Assembly (NCBI RefSeq): GCF_014764405.1
Contig: NZ_CP061725.1
Coordinates: forward strand, 496,001-560,000
DNA: 64,000 nucleotides
Direction of reading: 5' to 3'
From: Micromonospora craniellae
GTDB taxonomy: Bacteria > Actinomycetota > Actinomycetes > Mycobacteriales > Micromonosporaceae
The translations under genes were made by a program, and so were the position numbers. The first letter of the stretch is position 1; each line of letters begins with the position of its first letter. Shown here one piece after another: positions 1 to 8,226 of this stretch. The notes below the pieces were generated by a model. It saw only the letters and a program-made list of their open reading frames with translations. It was not told where the DNA came from and made no database searches.

Positions 1-735
1 CATCATGCCGAAGCCCCAGAACAGCTCGACCGCGACCAACGCGAGCAGCACCCGGGACCGGCGCAGCAGGCCGAACGCCTCGCCCACCATGCGCGGCGCC
101 GCGCGGACCGAGGACCGCAGCGCGCCCGCGCCGGCCGCCGGCCGCTGTTCCACCAGCAGCGCCAGCAACGCCACCAGGACGACGGCCTGCAACAGGACCG
201 CGATCACGATCGGCGTGGTGAGCGCGCTGACCGGACCCACCGGGCCCAGGGCCACCAGCCCGCCGCTGAGCAGGGCGCCGGCCGCCATCGACAGGCCGAG
301 GACCGTGCCACCCTGACCGAGCCCCTTCTCGTACGCGGCGTCCGGGTCGACGGCGAGCGTGCTGTTGACGTACCAGGACTCCAGCGGGCCGCTGTCCAGG
401 GCACGGAACACGCCCTGCAACGCCCAGACGGCGGCCAGCAGGGCGAAGGAGTCGGCGACCACCAGCAGGGCCAGCGACACCAGGCCGACCACGTTCGCCA
501 CCACCAGCACCGGCCTGCTGCCCAGCGCGTCGGCGAACCCACCGGTCGGCAGTTCCAGGGCGAGCACCACCACCCCCTGGGCGGCGACGGCCAGGCCGAT
601 CTGGGTCAGGGTCAGTCCCCGCTCCTGCATGACCAGGATGGTCACCGGGATCATCAGACCGACCGGCAGCCACCGGAGCCCGTGCAGGACCAGGAAACGA
701 CGGCGGATCTGGAGTACGGACAGGCCGTCCGTCAC
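1..735 (-). CDS. MFS transporter, partial (cut by window edge)
   Basis: Major facilitator superfamily permease; 245 residues are readable from a GTG at 735 and no stop is reached before base 1. Hydrophobic helices alternate from about residue 20, and the segment ELPTGGFADALGSRP near residues 60-75 matches the MFS loop 2-3 signature (G-x3-D-x2-G-R). Further helices lie near 80-100, 140-165 and 175-195, followed by a hydrophilic central loop around 200-225. The start is chosen because GTGA overlaps the stop of the upstream ArsR-type gene by 4 bases, so the two are translationally coupled. Its substrate cannot be told; regulator-transporter pairing suggests export of a compound sensed by the regulator (inference). 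Confidence 0.85.
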   Translation of the reverse strand, partial: MTDGLSVLQIRRRFLVLHGLRWLPVGLMIPVTILVMQERGLTLTQIGLAVAAQGVVVLALELPTGGFADALGSRPVLVVANVVGLVSLALLVVADSFALLAAVWALQGVFRALDSGPLESWYVNSTLAVDPDAAYEKGLGQGGTVLGLSMAAGALLSGGLVALGPVGPVSALTTPIVIAVLLQAVVLVALLALLVEQRPAAGAGALRSSVRAAPRMVGEAFGLLRRSRVLLALVAVELFWGFGMM

Positions 736-1325
736 CGCTTCCCTCCCATCAGCAGCGGGTGGCTGGCCAGGACGACCTGCACCTGCTCGGCGCCGGGCAT
801 GTCGGGGTCCGCCTCGGCGTGGTAGCGCTCGAGGATCTGCAACAGCTCCGCCTGGAGTTCCTTCAGCCGGGCAGCGGGGATGGTCAGGAAGACATCGCTC
901 ATGCCGAAGGCGTCGCGCCACTCGGGCGACCACTGGTCGCGTACGGCGAACCACCGTTCCGCGTGCTCGACGAAGAGGCGTACCTGCTCGGTCTGGAACC
1001 ACTCGACCGCGGCCCGGGCGTCCGGGTCGTCGTCGAAGTCGGTGTTCTCGAAGCTCGTGACGTCGTGCGCGGCCCGCCACCAGCGTTGCCGCCCGCTACC
1101 CCGGTCGGGCTCCTCGACGACCAGGCCGACCTCGGCCAGCTGGCGCAGGTGGTAGCTGGTCGCGCCGGTGTTGGTGTCCAGCAGCTCGGCGAGGGTGGTG
1201 GCGGTCGCCGCCCCCTTCACCCGCAGCGCGCCGAGCAGCCGGGTACGCAGCGGGTGCGCCAACGCCCGGACCTGCCGATGGTCGATCCACACCCGTCGCG
1301 GTGCCGGCTTCTGCACGTCTCCCAT
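732..1325 (-). CDS. ArsR/SmtB-type winged-helix transcriptional regulator
   Basis: DNA-binding repressor of 197 residues. A winged helix spans about residues 18-75: HPLRTRLLGAL, then LAELLDTNTGATSYHLRQL as the recognition region, then VGLVVEEPDRGSGRQRWWR as the wing. No CxC metal site is visible, so a metal sensor is unlikely. The C-terminal 100 residues are helical and acidic, as in the actinobacterial ArsR-like proteins that precede MFS genes. The ATG at 1325 is preferred over an upstream in-frame start at 1427, because the longer form would run through a strong palindromic operator. The gene overlaps the MFS gene by 4 bases, forming an operon that is probably autoregulated. Confidence 0.88.
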   Translation of the reverse strand: MGDVQKPAPRRVWIDHRQVRALAHPLRTRLLGALRVKGAATATTLAELLDTNTGATSYHLRQLAEVGLVVEEPDRGSGRQRWWRAAHDVTSFENTDFDDDPDARAAVEWFQTEQVRLFVEHAERWFAVRDQWSPEWRDAFGMSDVFLTIPAARLKELQAELLQILERYHAEADPDMPGAEQVQVVLASHPLLMGGKR

Positions 1326-1341
1326 GACCGCACGATAGCCG

Positions 1342-1384
1342 TGCACAGTTTCTGTGCACAACTGTTGTGCACAGAAACTGTGCA
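1342..1384. promoter_or_regulatory. Double palindromic operator upstream of the ArsR-MFS operon
   Basis: Two 17-bp palindromes of the form TGCACAG-N3-CTGTGCA (1342-1358 and 1368-1384) are separated by CAACTGTTG, which is itself symmetric. The whole 43 bp is a perfect inverted repeat with 21-bp arms and a 1-bp centre at 1363. It ends 17 bp upstream of the ArsR-type start. A further half-site, GTGCACAGG, occurs near 1422. Position and symmetry make it the likely binding site of the adjacent regulator; binding is inferred. Confidence 0.75.
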
Positions 1385-1446
1385 TCCAGGTTGAGCGCAA
1401 CCCCTTCGGTCGATCGGAGGTGTGCACAGGGGGCGAGAGGGCCAGC

Positions 1447-1497
1447 GACGCGTCGTGAGGTCAGCGGGGTGACCGCCCACCGACCTCACACGGCGTC
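1447..1497 (-). terminator. Candidate terminator downstream of aspS
   Basis: Imperfect inverted repeat with arms at 1447-1462 and 1482-1497 just past the aspS stop. There is no clear U-tract, as is common in high-GC actinobacteria. Confidence 0.45.
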
Positions 1498-1499
1498 GG

Positions 1500-3320
1500 T
1501 CAGGTGGGGTCGGCGACCGGGGCGGCCGGGCCGGCGGTGCCGGTGTGCGGGACCTGGGCGGGCTTGGGCTTGGCGTCGATGCCGGCCTCGGCACGCTGCT
1601 GCCCGGTGATCGGGGTGGGCGCGCCGGTCAGCGGGTCGAAACCGCCCCGCGTCTTCGGGAAGGCGATGACGTCGCGGATCGAGTCGACACCGGCGAGCAG
1701 CATGCAGACCCGGTCCCAGCCGAACGCGATGCCGCCGTGCGGGGGCGGGCCGTAGCTGAACGCCTCCAGCAGGAAGCCGAACTTGTCCTGCGCCTCCTCG
1801 GGCGTGATGCCGAGCAGCTCGAAGACCCGCTGCTGCACGTCACGGCGGTGGATACGGACCGAGCCGCCGCCGATCTCGTTGCCGTTGCAGACGATGTCGT
1901 ACGCGTAGGCCAGGGCCCGGTCCGGCGCCTCCTCGAAGCGGTCCATCCACTCGGCGTTCGGCGAGGTGAACGGGTGGTGCACGGCCGTCCAGCCACCGGC
2001 CGCGCCGCTCTCGTCCGACATCCGTTCGAACATCGGCGCGTCCACGACCCAGCAGAACGCCCAGGCGCCCTCGTCGACCAGACCGGCCCGCTTGGCGATC
2101 TCGATCCGGGCCGCGCCGAGCAACTCCTGGGCTCCACGGGCCTCCGGGCCGGCCGCGAAGAAGACGGCGTCGCCCGGCTTGGCGCCGACCGCATCGGCCA
2201 GCCCGGCCAGGTGCTCGGCGGACAGGTTCTTCGCCACCGGCCCGCGCGGCTCGCCGGTCTCGGCGTCCAGCACCACGTACGCCAGGCCCCTGGCGCCGCG
2301 CGCCTTGGCCCAGTCCTGCCAGCCGTCCAGCTCCTTGCGGGTCTGGCCGGCGCCGCCGGGCATCACCACCGCGCCGACGTAGCCGCCCGCGTCGATCGCC
2401 CCGGCGAAGACCCGGAACTGGGTGCCGCGCAGGTAGTCGGTCAGCTCGGTCAGCTCCACGCCGTAGCGCAGGTCCGGCTTGTCCGAGCCGTACCGGGCCA
2501 TGGCGTCGTGCCAGGTGATCCTCGGGATCGGCCGGGGGATCTCGTACCCGGCCAGGTCGGACCAGAGGGCGGCGGTGATCTCCTCACCGAGGTCGATCAC
2601 GTCGTCCTCGGTGACGAAGGACATCTCGATGTCGAGCTGGGTGAACTCCGGCTGCCGGTCGGCCCGGAAGTCCTCGTCGCGGTAGCAGCGGGCGATCTGG
2701 TAATACCGTTCCATGCCGCCGACCATGAGCAGCTGCTTGAACAGCTGCGGCGACTGCGGCAGCGCGTACCAGCTGCCGGGTTGCAGGCGGACCGGGACCA
2801 GGAAGTCGCGGGCGCCCTCCGGGGTGGACCGGGTCAGCGTCGGCGTCTCGATCTCCAGGAAGTCCCGCTCGTGCAGCACGCCACGGGCGAGCTGGTTGGC
2901 CCGGGACCGCAGGCGCATCGCGTGGGCCGGGCCGCCCCGGCGCAGGTCGAGATAGCGGTACTTCAGGCGGACGTCGTCACCGGCCACCACCTGATCGTCC
3001 ACCGGCAGCGGCAGCGGGGCGGCCTCGGAGAGCACGTCCAGCTCGGCGGCGGTCACCTCGATCTCGCCGGTGGGCAGCTCCGGGTTCTCGTTGCCCTCCG
3101 GGCGGCGGGTGACCTCACCGACGACCTTGACGCAGTACTCGTTGCGCAACGCGTGCGCGTCCTCCTCGCGGAAGACCACCTGGACCACGCCGGAGGCGTC
3201 GCGCAGGTCGACGAAGATGACACCGCCGTGGTCGCGCCGGCGGGCCACCCACCCGGCGAGCGTCACCGTGGTGCCGGCGTCCGTCGCGCGCAGGCTGCCG
3301 GCGTCATGGGTACGGATCAC
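1500..3320 (-). CDS. aspS: Aspartyl-tRNA synthetase
   Basis: Charges tRNA-Asp with aspartate; cytoplasmic class IIb enzyme, 606 residues, the usual bacterial length. An N-terminal OB-fold anticodon domain (about 1-105, containing LAGWVARRRDHGGVIFVDLRD) is followed by the catalytic core. The core includes the flipping-loop region TRSTPEGARDFLVPVR, motif 2 around CYRDEDFRADRQPEFTQLD, the bacterial GAD insertion (about 290-420) and motif 3 GIAFGWDRVCMLL near residue 540. The C-terminus has a short proline/alanine-rich tail. Many actinobacterial AspRS enzymes also charge tRNA-Asn for GatCAB transamidation; whether this one does cannot be read here. A palindromic repeat lies about 80 bp upstream of the start. 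Confidence 0.97.
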   Translation of the reverse strand: MIRTHDAGSLRATDAGTTVTLAGWVARRRDHGGVIFVDLRDASGVVQVVFREEDAHALRNEYCVKVVGEVTRRPEGNENPELPTGEIEVTAAELDVLSEAAPLPLPVDDQVVAGDDVRLKYRYLDLRRGGPAHAMRLRSRANQLARGVLHERDFLEIETPTLTRSTPEGARDFLVPVRLQPGSWYALPQSPQLFKQLLMVGGMERYYQIARCYRDEDFRADRQPEFTQLDIEMSFVTEDDVIDLGEEITAALWSDLAGYEIPRPIPRITWHDAMARYGSDKPDLRYGVELTELTDYLRGTQFRVFAGAIDAGGYVGAVVMPGGAGQTRKELDGWQDWAKARGARGLAYVVLDAETGEPRGPVAKNLSAEHLAGLADAVGAKPGDAVFFAAGPEARGAQELLGAARIEIAKRAGLVDEGAWAFCWVVDAPMFERMSDESGAAGGWTAVHHPFTSPNAEWMDRFEEAPDRALAYAYDIVCNGNEIGGGSVRIHRRDVQQRVFELLGITPEEAQDKFGFLLEAFSYGPPPHGGIAFGWDRVCMLLAGVDSIRDVIAFPKTRGGFDPLTGAPTPITGQQRAEAGIDAKPKPAQVPHTGTAGPAAPVADPT

Positions 3321-3400
3321 GACGTGCGTCTCCCTCGTCTGGCTCTACGTCCGTTGCTCCCGGCATTCTGTCAGCCCCCGCCCTCCCCCGTTCCCCGGGT

Positions 3401-3454
3401 GTAAGGAAGGGCCCCCTACTAACGCCTCGTGCATAGCAGGGGTCCCCTGCTAAC
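3401..3454 (-). repeat. Family-A palindromic repeat, copy 1
   Basis: About 54 bp with GTAAGGAAGGG at one end and CCCCTGCTAAC at the other, around the conserved centre ACGCCTCGTGCAT. Read on the minus strand it matches the copies at 6788, 24383, 51223 and 60089. Each arm also holds an internal palindrome (AGCAGGGG/CCCCTGCT). It lies between the S1 protease 3' end and the aspS 5' end. Confidence 0.85.
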
Positions 3455-3500
3455 AGCAGAGCGCACCGGTGCTGACAGCGCACCCGGCGGTACAAGCCGG

Positions 3501-3533
3501 GCGGGCCGCCGGAGGAGGAGTCCGGCGGCCCGC
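3501..3533 (-). terminator. Terminator hairpin after the S1 protease gene
   Basis: Perfect 13-bp arms (3501-3513 and 3521-3533) around a 7-base loop, 28 bp past the protease stop. This is a stable GC hairpin without a T-tract. Confidence 0.7.
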
Positions 3534-3561
3534 TGGCGGAGGAGCAGAGTGCGGGTGGAGA

Positions 3562-4614
3562 TCAGTAGACGCTGACGCCGTACCGGCTCAGCACCGGCAG
3601 GATCGGCTGGAAGAACGTGGTGCCGCCGATGCTGCAGTTGCCGCTGCCGCCGGAGGTCAAGCCGAGCGCGATGGTGCCGCTGAACAGCGAGCCGCCGCTG
3701 TCACCCCGCTCGGCGCAGATGTTGGTGCGGATCAGGCCGCGGACCTGACCCTCGGCGTAGTTGACCGTGGCGTTGAGCCCGGTGACCGAGCCGCTGCGCA
3801 GACCGGTGGTGCTGCCCGAGCGCTGCGCGGACTGGCCGACGACCGCGTTGGCGGCGCCGGTAATGTCGCGGAAGGTGCCGTTGTAGAGGGAGACGTTGCC
3901 CGGCTGCACGACGCTCTGGTTGGCGTACCGGACGATGCCGTAGTCGCTGCCCGGGAAGACGCTGCCGGTACGCGAGCCGAGCAGCGCGGTCTGCGCCGAG
4001 TTGCTGTACCAGTTCGTCGCGATGTTGGTGCAGTGGCCGGCGGTCACGAAGTAGTAGGTGTTGCCGGCACGCACGTTGAAGCCGAGCGAGCAGCGTCCGC
4101 CGCCCTGCGCGTAGATGGCCTGGCCGCCGGAGATGCGCGTGCTCAGCACACCGGCCTCGGCCTCGATGCGGACAGCGCCGTTGGCGCGGGCGGCGGCGGC
4201 CTTGACCCGCTCCAGCTTGGCGCCGGTGACGGTGCTGTCGACGGAGACGACGACCTGGTTGGTCGCCGGGTCGGTCCACCAGGCGGTGCCGGGGATCGCG
4301 GCGGAGCGCTCCAGTTCGGCGGTGGCCCGGTCGAGTACCGCGGCACCACGCGTGACCAGCTTCGGAGTCGCGCCGGCGGCGGCCACCTGGCGGGCCGCGA
4401 CGGCGTCGGTCACCGCGACCACCATGGCGCCGGTGGCGTCGGCGTACGCACCGGCCGCGCGGTCGCCGAGGCGTTCGGCGAGGGCGACCGCGGCGTCGGG
4501 TGTGGCGGATGCCGGTGCCGCCTGGGCCGGGGCGCCGGCCAGTACGCCAGCGGCCAGGGTTCCGGCCGCGGCGACGGAGACGACGCGGCGAAGCATTGAC
4601 CTTGTGGGTCGCAT
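3562..4614 (-). CDS. Secreted S1 family serine protease with pro-domain (streptogrisin/alpha-lytic type)
   Basis: Extracellular chymotrypsin-fold protease, 350 residues. A Sec signal peptide covers about 1-32 (ending APAQA). An alpha-lytic-type pro-region (about 35-160) acts in this family as folding chaperone and inhibitor. The mature enzyme starts near residue 161 (ISGGQAIY). The catalytic triad is visible: His194 in TAGHC, Asp224 in GSDYGIV and Ser306 in GDSGGS. Cysteine pairs 175/195 and 300/327 fit the family's disulfides. Length and layout match streptogrisins without a chitin-binding tail. The ATG at 4614 has GGGAGG about 7 bases upstream. A candidate promoter and a downstream hairpin suggest a single-gene transcript. 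Confidence 0.93.
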   Translation of the reverse strand: MRPTRSMLRRVVSVAAAGTLAAGVLAGAPAQAAPASATPDAAVALAERLGDRAAGAYADATGAMVVAVTDAVAARQVAAAGATPKLVTRGAAVLDRATAELERSAAIPGTAWWTDPATNQVVVSVDSTVTGAKLERVKAAAARANGAVRIEAEAGVLSTRISGGQAIYAQGGGRCSLGFNVRAGNTYYFVTAGHCTNIATNWYSNSAQTALLGSRTGSVFPGSDYGIVRYANQSVVQPGNVSLYNGTFRDITGAANAVVGQSAQRSGSTTGLRSGSVTGLNATVNYAEGQVRGLIRTNICAERGDSGGSLFSGTIALGLTSGGSGNCSIGGTTFFQPILPVLSRYGVSVY

Positions 4615-4704
4615 GTAACAGCCTCCCGGTAGGGGGTTTCGTGCCCTGTCACGTCGACAGGAGCGGGGGCAACTCGGCCACCTGGGGAAATGGCCAAGCG
4701 AGGG

Positions 4705-4732
4705 AAAGTATTCACACATCTAAGATCGTCAA
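4705..4732 (-). promoter_or_regulatory. Candidate promoter of the S1 protease gene
   Basis: On the minus strand TTGACG (4727-4732) is followed after 16 bases by TACTTT (4705-4710), close to the vegetative -35/-10 consensus. This predicts a leader of roughly 80 bases before the ATG at 4614. The surrounding 4615-4860 is unusually AT-rich for the window and also holds the promoter region of the divergent esterase. Confidence 0.5.
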
Positions 4733-4860
4733 CAACCCTCAAGTCCGGCCGAATCGACCAACCAGCCCCAAGTAATCTCTCTGCAACATTGTGGACACAG
4801 ACAGTCATCTATACGCTCTGGTCACCGCCGCCACCCGGCAGCCGTGAACCGGAGGCCACC

Positions 4861-5691
4861 ATGACCCTCGTCCGACGCGCGCTGGCCACCCTCGCCAGCG
4901 TCACCGCCCTCGTCCTGCTCGCCACCAGCCCCGCCCTGGCCGCGCCCGGCCCGGCACCGACCTCGATGGCCAGCCTCGGCGACTCCATCACCCGGGGCTT
5001 CAACGCCTGCGGGTGGTACGTCGACTGCACCAGCCGGTCGTTCAGCACCGGCGACAACTCCACGGTGAACAGCCACTACCTGCGGATCCGCCGGGTCGAG
5101 CCGGCGGTCAACGGCCGCAACCACAACGCCGCCCGCACCGGGGCCAAGTCCGCCGATCTGGCCGGCCAGGCCGGCACCGCGGTCAGCCAGGGAGCCGGGT
5201 ACGTGACGATCCTGATCGGCGCGAACGACGCCTGCACCGGTTCGGAGTCGAGCATGACCTCGGTGGCCACGTTCCGGTCCCACATCGACTCCGCGCTGAA
5301 CCGGCTCAAGACCGGGCTGCCGAACGCCCGCGTCTTCGTGATCAGCATCCCCGACGTGCACCGGCTCTGGACGGTCGGCAAGGACAGCGGCAGCGCCCGT
5401 ACCGCCTGGTCGTTGTTCGGGATCTGCCAGTCGCTGCTGGCCAACCCGACCTCGACCGCCCAGGCCGACGTGGACCGGCGCAACCGGGTCCGGCAGCGGG
5501 TGGTCGACTTCAACGGCCAGCTCGCCGCGGCCTGCGCCGCGTACGGGTCGAACTGCCGGTACGACGGCAACGCCGTCTTCGGCTACCCGTTCACCCTCTC
5601 CCAGCTCTCCGGCTGGGACTACTTCCACCCCAACGCCAGCGGCCAGCAGGTCCTGGCGAACGTCTCCTACCCCGCCGGTTTCGCCTGGTAG
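4861..5691 (+). CDS. Secreted SGNH/GDSL-family lipase/esterase
   Basis: Exported ester hydrolase of 276 residues. A signal peptide covers about 1-28 (MTLVRRALAT..., ending ALA-APG). SGNH blocks are visible: block I SLGDSITRG with nucleophile Ser42, block III GAND near residue 120, and block V WDYFHPN with Asp253 and His256. Cysteines are frequent (C50, C56 and others), fitting disulfides in a secreted enzyme. The start at 4861 is preceded by GGAGG. The gene is divergent from the S1 protease, with 246 bp between the two starts. Substrate specificity is unknown; relatives act on lipids or acylated polysaccharides. Confidence 0.9.
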   Translation: MTLVRRALATLASVTALVLLATSPALAAPGPAPTSMASLGDSITRGFNACGWYVDCTSRSFSTGDNSTVNSHYLRIRRVEPAVNGRNHNAARTGAKSADLAGQAGTAVSQGAGYVTILIGANDACTGSESSMTSVATFRSHIDSALNRLKTGLPNARVFVISIPDVHRLWTVGKDSGSARTAWSLFGICQSLLANPTSTAQADVDRRNRVRQRVVDFNGQLAAACAAYGSNCRYDGNAVFGYPFTLSQLSGWDYFHPNASGQQVLANVSYPAGFAW

Positions 5692-5753
5692 CCCTCGGAC
5701 CACGCCTCACCGCCGGAAACCGGCCGAGCCCACCCACCATCACCGGCCGAGCC

Positions 5754-6224
5754 TCACCTCCGACGGGCGCCCGGGCCCGGACGCGGCACCACGTCACGCG
5801 GTTCGGTGACGTGGTGCCCGTCCGCGCAGTGCAGTTCCACCCGGACCTCGGCGCCGCAGTCGCGGTGCCCGACGCTCAACGGCGGCCCCTCCGGGTCGGC
5901 GAGATACCGGTCGCCCCAGGCCAGCACGGCGACCAGCACCGGCCACAGGTCGATCCCCTTGGCGGTGAGCCGGTACTCGTGACGCAGCCGGCTGCCCGGT
6001 TCCCGGTACGGCTCACGCCGGAGCACCCCCTGCGCGACCAGCGTGGCCAGCCGGTTGGTCAACACCTGCCGGGGTACGCCGGTCCGTACCCGCATGTCGT
6101 CGAAGCGGCGGACGCCGCTGAACACCTCGCGCAGCACGACCAGGGTCCACTTCTCGCCGAGGATCTCCATGGCGCGGGCGACCGTGCAGTTGTCGATCGA
6201 CCAGTCCAGGGCCACGGGTCTCAT
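5754..6224 (-). CDS. HxlR-family transcriptional regulator
   Basis: DNA-binding regulator of 156 residues. The HxlR/DUF24 winged helix runs from about residue 8: CTVARAMEILGEKWTLVVLREVF, then RRFDDMRVRTGVPRQVLTNRL as recognition helix, then LRREPYREPGSRLRHEYRLT as wing. The N-terminal cysteine of the NC motif is retained (DNCTVARAM); in some HxlR proteins such a cysteine senses oxidants or aldehydes. It is divergent from a hotdog thioesterase with only 55 bp between starts and a palindrome in the gap, so it probably controls that gene and itself. Confidence 0.88.
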   Translation of the reverse strand: MRPVALDWSIDNCTVARAMEILGEKWTLVVLREVFSGVRRFDDMRVRTGVPRQVLTNRLATLVAQGVLRREPYREPGSRLRHEYRLTAKGIDLWPVLVAVLAWGDRYLADPEGPPLSVGHRDCGAEVRVELHCADGHHVTEPRDVVPRPGPGARRR

Positions 6225-6237
6225 GCCCGCCAGGCTA

Positions 6238-6254
6238 GGTCTGATTGACAGACC
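6238..6254. promoter_or_regulatory. Candidate HxlR operator
   Basis: Inverted repeat GGTCTG-ATTGA-CAGACC centred in the 55-bp divergent gap between the HxlR and thioesterase genes. The assignment rests on position and symmetry only. Confidence 0.5.
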
Positions 6255-6279
6255 CAGCAAGCACTGACAGGCTGCGTCC

Positions 6280-6786
6280 ATGACGCAGACGCAGGGTGCG
6301 GTACGCAGCCGCACCTTCTCCTGGTCCGACCCGGGACTCAACGCCGCCCAGGTCGGCCGGCGCAGCGGACTGGACCTGCTCCGCGCGATGATCGCCGGGG
6401 AGCTGGCCGCCCCGCCGGTGATGCACCTGATCGACATGTCCCGGATGGAGGCCGAGGAGGGCCGGGTCGTCGTCGAGCTGGAGCCGCAGGAGTTCCACTA
6501 CAACCCGCTCGGCACCGTGCACGGCGGCGTGCTCTCCACGCTGCTGGACACTGCCGCCGTGTGCGCCGTGCACACGACGCTGCCGGTCGGCGTGGGTTAC
6601 ACCTCGCTTGACCTGAACGTGAAGTTCCTCCGCCCGGTGACCGTCCGCTCCGGCACGTTGCGCTGCGAGGGCACCGTGCTGCAACGCGGGCGCCGGACCG
6701 CCCTGGCCGAGGCCCGGCTGACCGACGGGCGGTCCCGCCTCGTCGCGCACGCCACGTCGAGCTGTTTGCTGCTTCCCCTGGAGTGA
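6280..6786 (+). CDS. PaaI-type hotdog-fold thioesterase
   Basis: Probable acyl-CoA thioesterase of 168 residues with one hotdog domain (about 45-165). The family signature is present: HYNPLGTVHGGVLSTLLDTA, with the catalytic HGG and a following acidic residue, then GYTSLDLNVKFLRPV, the usual second half. The N-terminal 40 residues (TFSWSDPGLNAAQVGRRSGLD) are typical of actinobacterial PaaI-like proteins. Divergent from an HxlR regulator that probably controls it. The stop at 6786 is immediately followed by a palindromic repeat shared with convergent hisS. Confidence 0.88.
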   Translation: MTQTQGAVRSRTFSWSDPGLNAAQVGRRSGLDLLRAMIAGELAAPPVMHLIDMSRMEAEEGRVVVELEPQEFHYNPLGTVHGGVLSTLLDTAAVCAVHTTLPVGVGYTSLDLNVKFLRPVTVRSGTLRCEGTVLQRGRRTALAEARLTDGRSRLVAHATSSCLLLPLE

Positions 6787-6787
6787 G

Positions 6788-6842
6788 GTTAGGAAGGGTC
6801 CCTTCCTAGACACGAGGCGTTAGCAGGGGACCCTTCCTTACA
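6788..6842 (+). repeat. Family-A palindromic repeat, copy 2
   Basis: 55-bp element, GTTAGGAAGGGTCCC...GGGACCCTTCCTTACA, with the shared centre ACGAGGCGTTAG. It fills the whole gap between convergent thioesterase and hisS, and the hisS stop (6843-6845) follows its right end directly. It may act as a bidirectional terminator. Confidence 0.88.
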
Positions 6843-8171
6843 TCAGCTCACCAACGGCGTGAGGTCCGCGCGGGGCGGCGTCCACTCCCACGCCGCCGCG
6901 ACGACCTGGTCACCGGAACGGATGTCCTTCACCTCGTCGGGGGCGCCCTCCGCGCCCGGGAACCAGACGTACGGGATGCCGCGCCGCTGCGCGTACCGGA
7001 TCTGCTTGCCGAACTTCGCCGCACTCGGCGACACCTCGGTGGGTACGCCCCGCGACCGCAGCGCCTCGGCGACCCGGTTGCTGGCGCCCCGCAACTCCTC
7101 GCTGGTCACTGCCACCACGACGCAGGTCGGCACGGACCGGGACACGGTCAGCGCCTCGGCGCCGAAGAGCAGCCCGAGCAGCCGGGTCACCCCGATCGAG
7201 ATGCCCACTCCGGGGAAGCGGATGGTCCCGGCGCTGGCCAGGTTGTCGTACCGGCCGCCGGAGCAGATCGAGCCGAACCGCTCGTACCCGATCATCTGCG
7301 TCTCGTAGACGGTGCCGGTGTAGTAGTCCAGGCCCCGGGCGATGCGCAGGTCGGCCACGCAGAGGCCGGGCGAGTGCGCGGCGGCGGTCTCCACCACGGC
7401 GGTCAGCTCGGCGACGCCCTCGTCCAGCAACGGGTCACTGACCCCGAGCGCGCGGACCGCGTCGGCGAACGAGGCGTCCGGCGCGGAGATCTCGGCCAGC
7501 GCCAGACACGCCTTGGCCTGTGCCTCGCTCGCCCCGGCCGTGGTGGCCAGCAGCTCCGTCACGCCGGCCGGGCCGATCTTGTCGAGCTTGTCGACCGCGC
7601 GCAGCGTCGCCTCCGGGTCGGTCAGCCCGATGCCCCGGTAGAACCCCTCGCAGATCTTGCGGTTGTTCACCTGGATGCGCACCGGCGGGATCGGCAACGC
7701 GCGCAGCGCGTCGCCGATGACCAGGGGCATCTCCGCCTCGTGGTGCGGGGCGAGGGTGTCCCGGTCGACGATGTCGATGTCGGCCTGGAGGAACTCGCGG
7801 TACCGGCCCTCCTGGGGGCGCTCGCCGCGCCACACCTTCTGGATCTGGTAGCGGCGGAACGGGAACTGGAGCTTGCCGGCGTTCTCCAGCACGTACCGGG
7901 CGAACGGCACGGTCAGGTCGAAGTGCAGGCCGAGGGCGTCGTCACCGGCCGCGCCCTCCGGATCGCCCTGCAGGCGCCGGATCACGTAGACCTCCTTCGA
8001 GGTCTCTCCCTTGCGCAGCAACTGGTCCAACGGCTCGACGGCCCGGGTCTCCAGCGGCGCGAAGCCGTACAGCTCGAAGGTCGACCGGATCCGGTCCAGG
8101 ACGTACTGCTCGATCATCCGCTGGGCGGGCGTCCACTCCGGGAAGCCGGAGATGGGCGTGGGCTTGCTCAT
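6843..8171 (-). CDS. hisS: Histidyl-tRNA synthetase
   Basis: Class II synthetase charging tRNA-His; 442 residues, normal length. Motif 1 region about 50-70, motif 2 about 120-150 (RRYQIQKVWRGERPQEGRYREF), histidine-specific motif LDYYTGTVYE near 285, GGRYDNL near 312, then motif 3 (GVGISIGVTRLL) and an anticodon-binding domain from about 340. The C-terminal end abuts palindromic repeat copy 2. In the backbone order it follows the metallo-hydrolase gene, as in mycobacteria, with a 55-bp gap. Confidence 0.97.
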   Translation of the reverse strand: MSKPTPISGFPEWTPAQRMIEQYVLDRIRSTFELYGFAPLETRAVEPLDQLLRKGETSKEVYVIRRLQGDPEGAAGDDALGLHFDLTVPFARYVLENAGKLQFPFRRYQIQKVWRGERPQEGRYREFLQADIDIVDRDTLAPHHEAEMPLVIGDALRALPIPPVRIQVNNRKICEGFYRGIGLTDPEATLRAVDKLDKIGPAGVTELLATTAGASEAQAKACLALAEISAPDASFADAVRALGVSDPLLDEGVAELTAVVETAAAHSPGLCVADLRIARGLDYYTGTVYETQMIGYERFGSICSGGRYDNLASAGTIRFPGVGISIGVTRLLGLLFGAEALTVSRSVPTCVVVAVTSEELRGASNRVAEALRSRGVPTEVSPSAAKFGKQIRYAQRRGIPYVWFPGAEGAPDEVKDIRSGDQVVAAAWEWTPPRADLTPLVS

Positions 8172-8226
8172 GACGTGCTCCTTGGGTGCCGCGCGGCAGC
8201 GCGGTGAGATCGTCGACGCGGCCGGT

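Noticed and set aside
3402..3495. Short open frames translating as SRGPFLT-like peptides at several places
   Set aside because: These are translations of the family-A palindromic repeat in chance frames, not genes.
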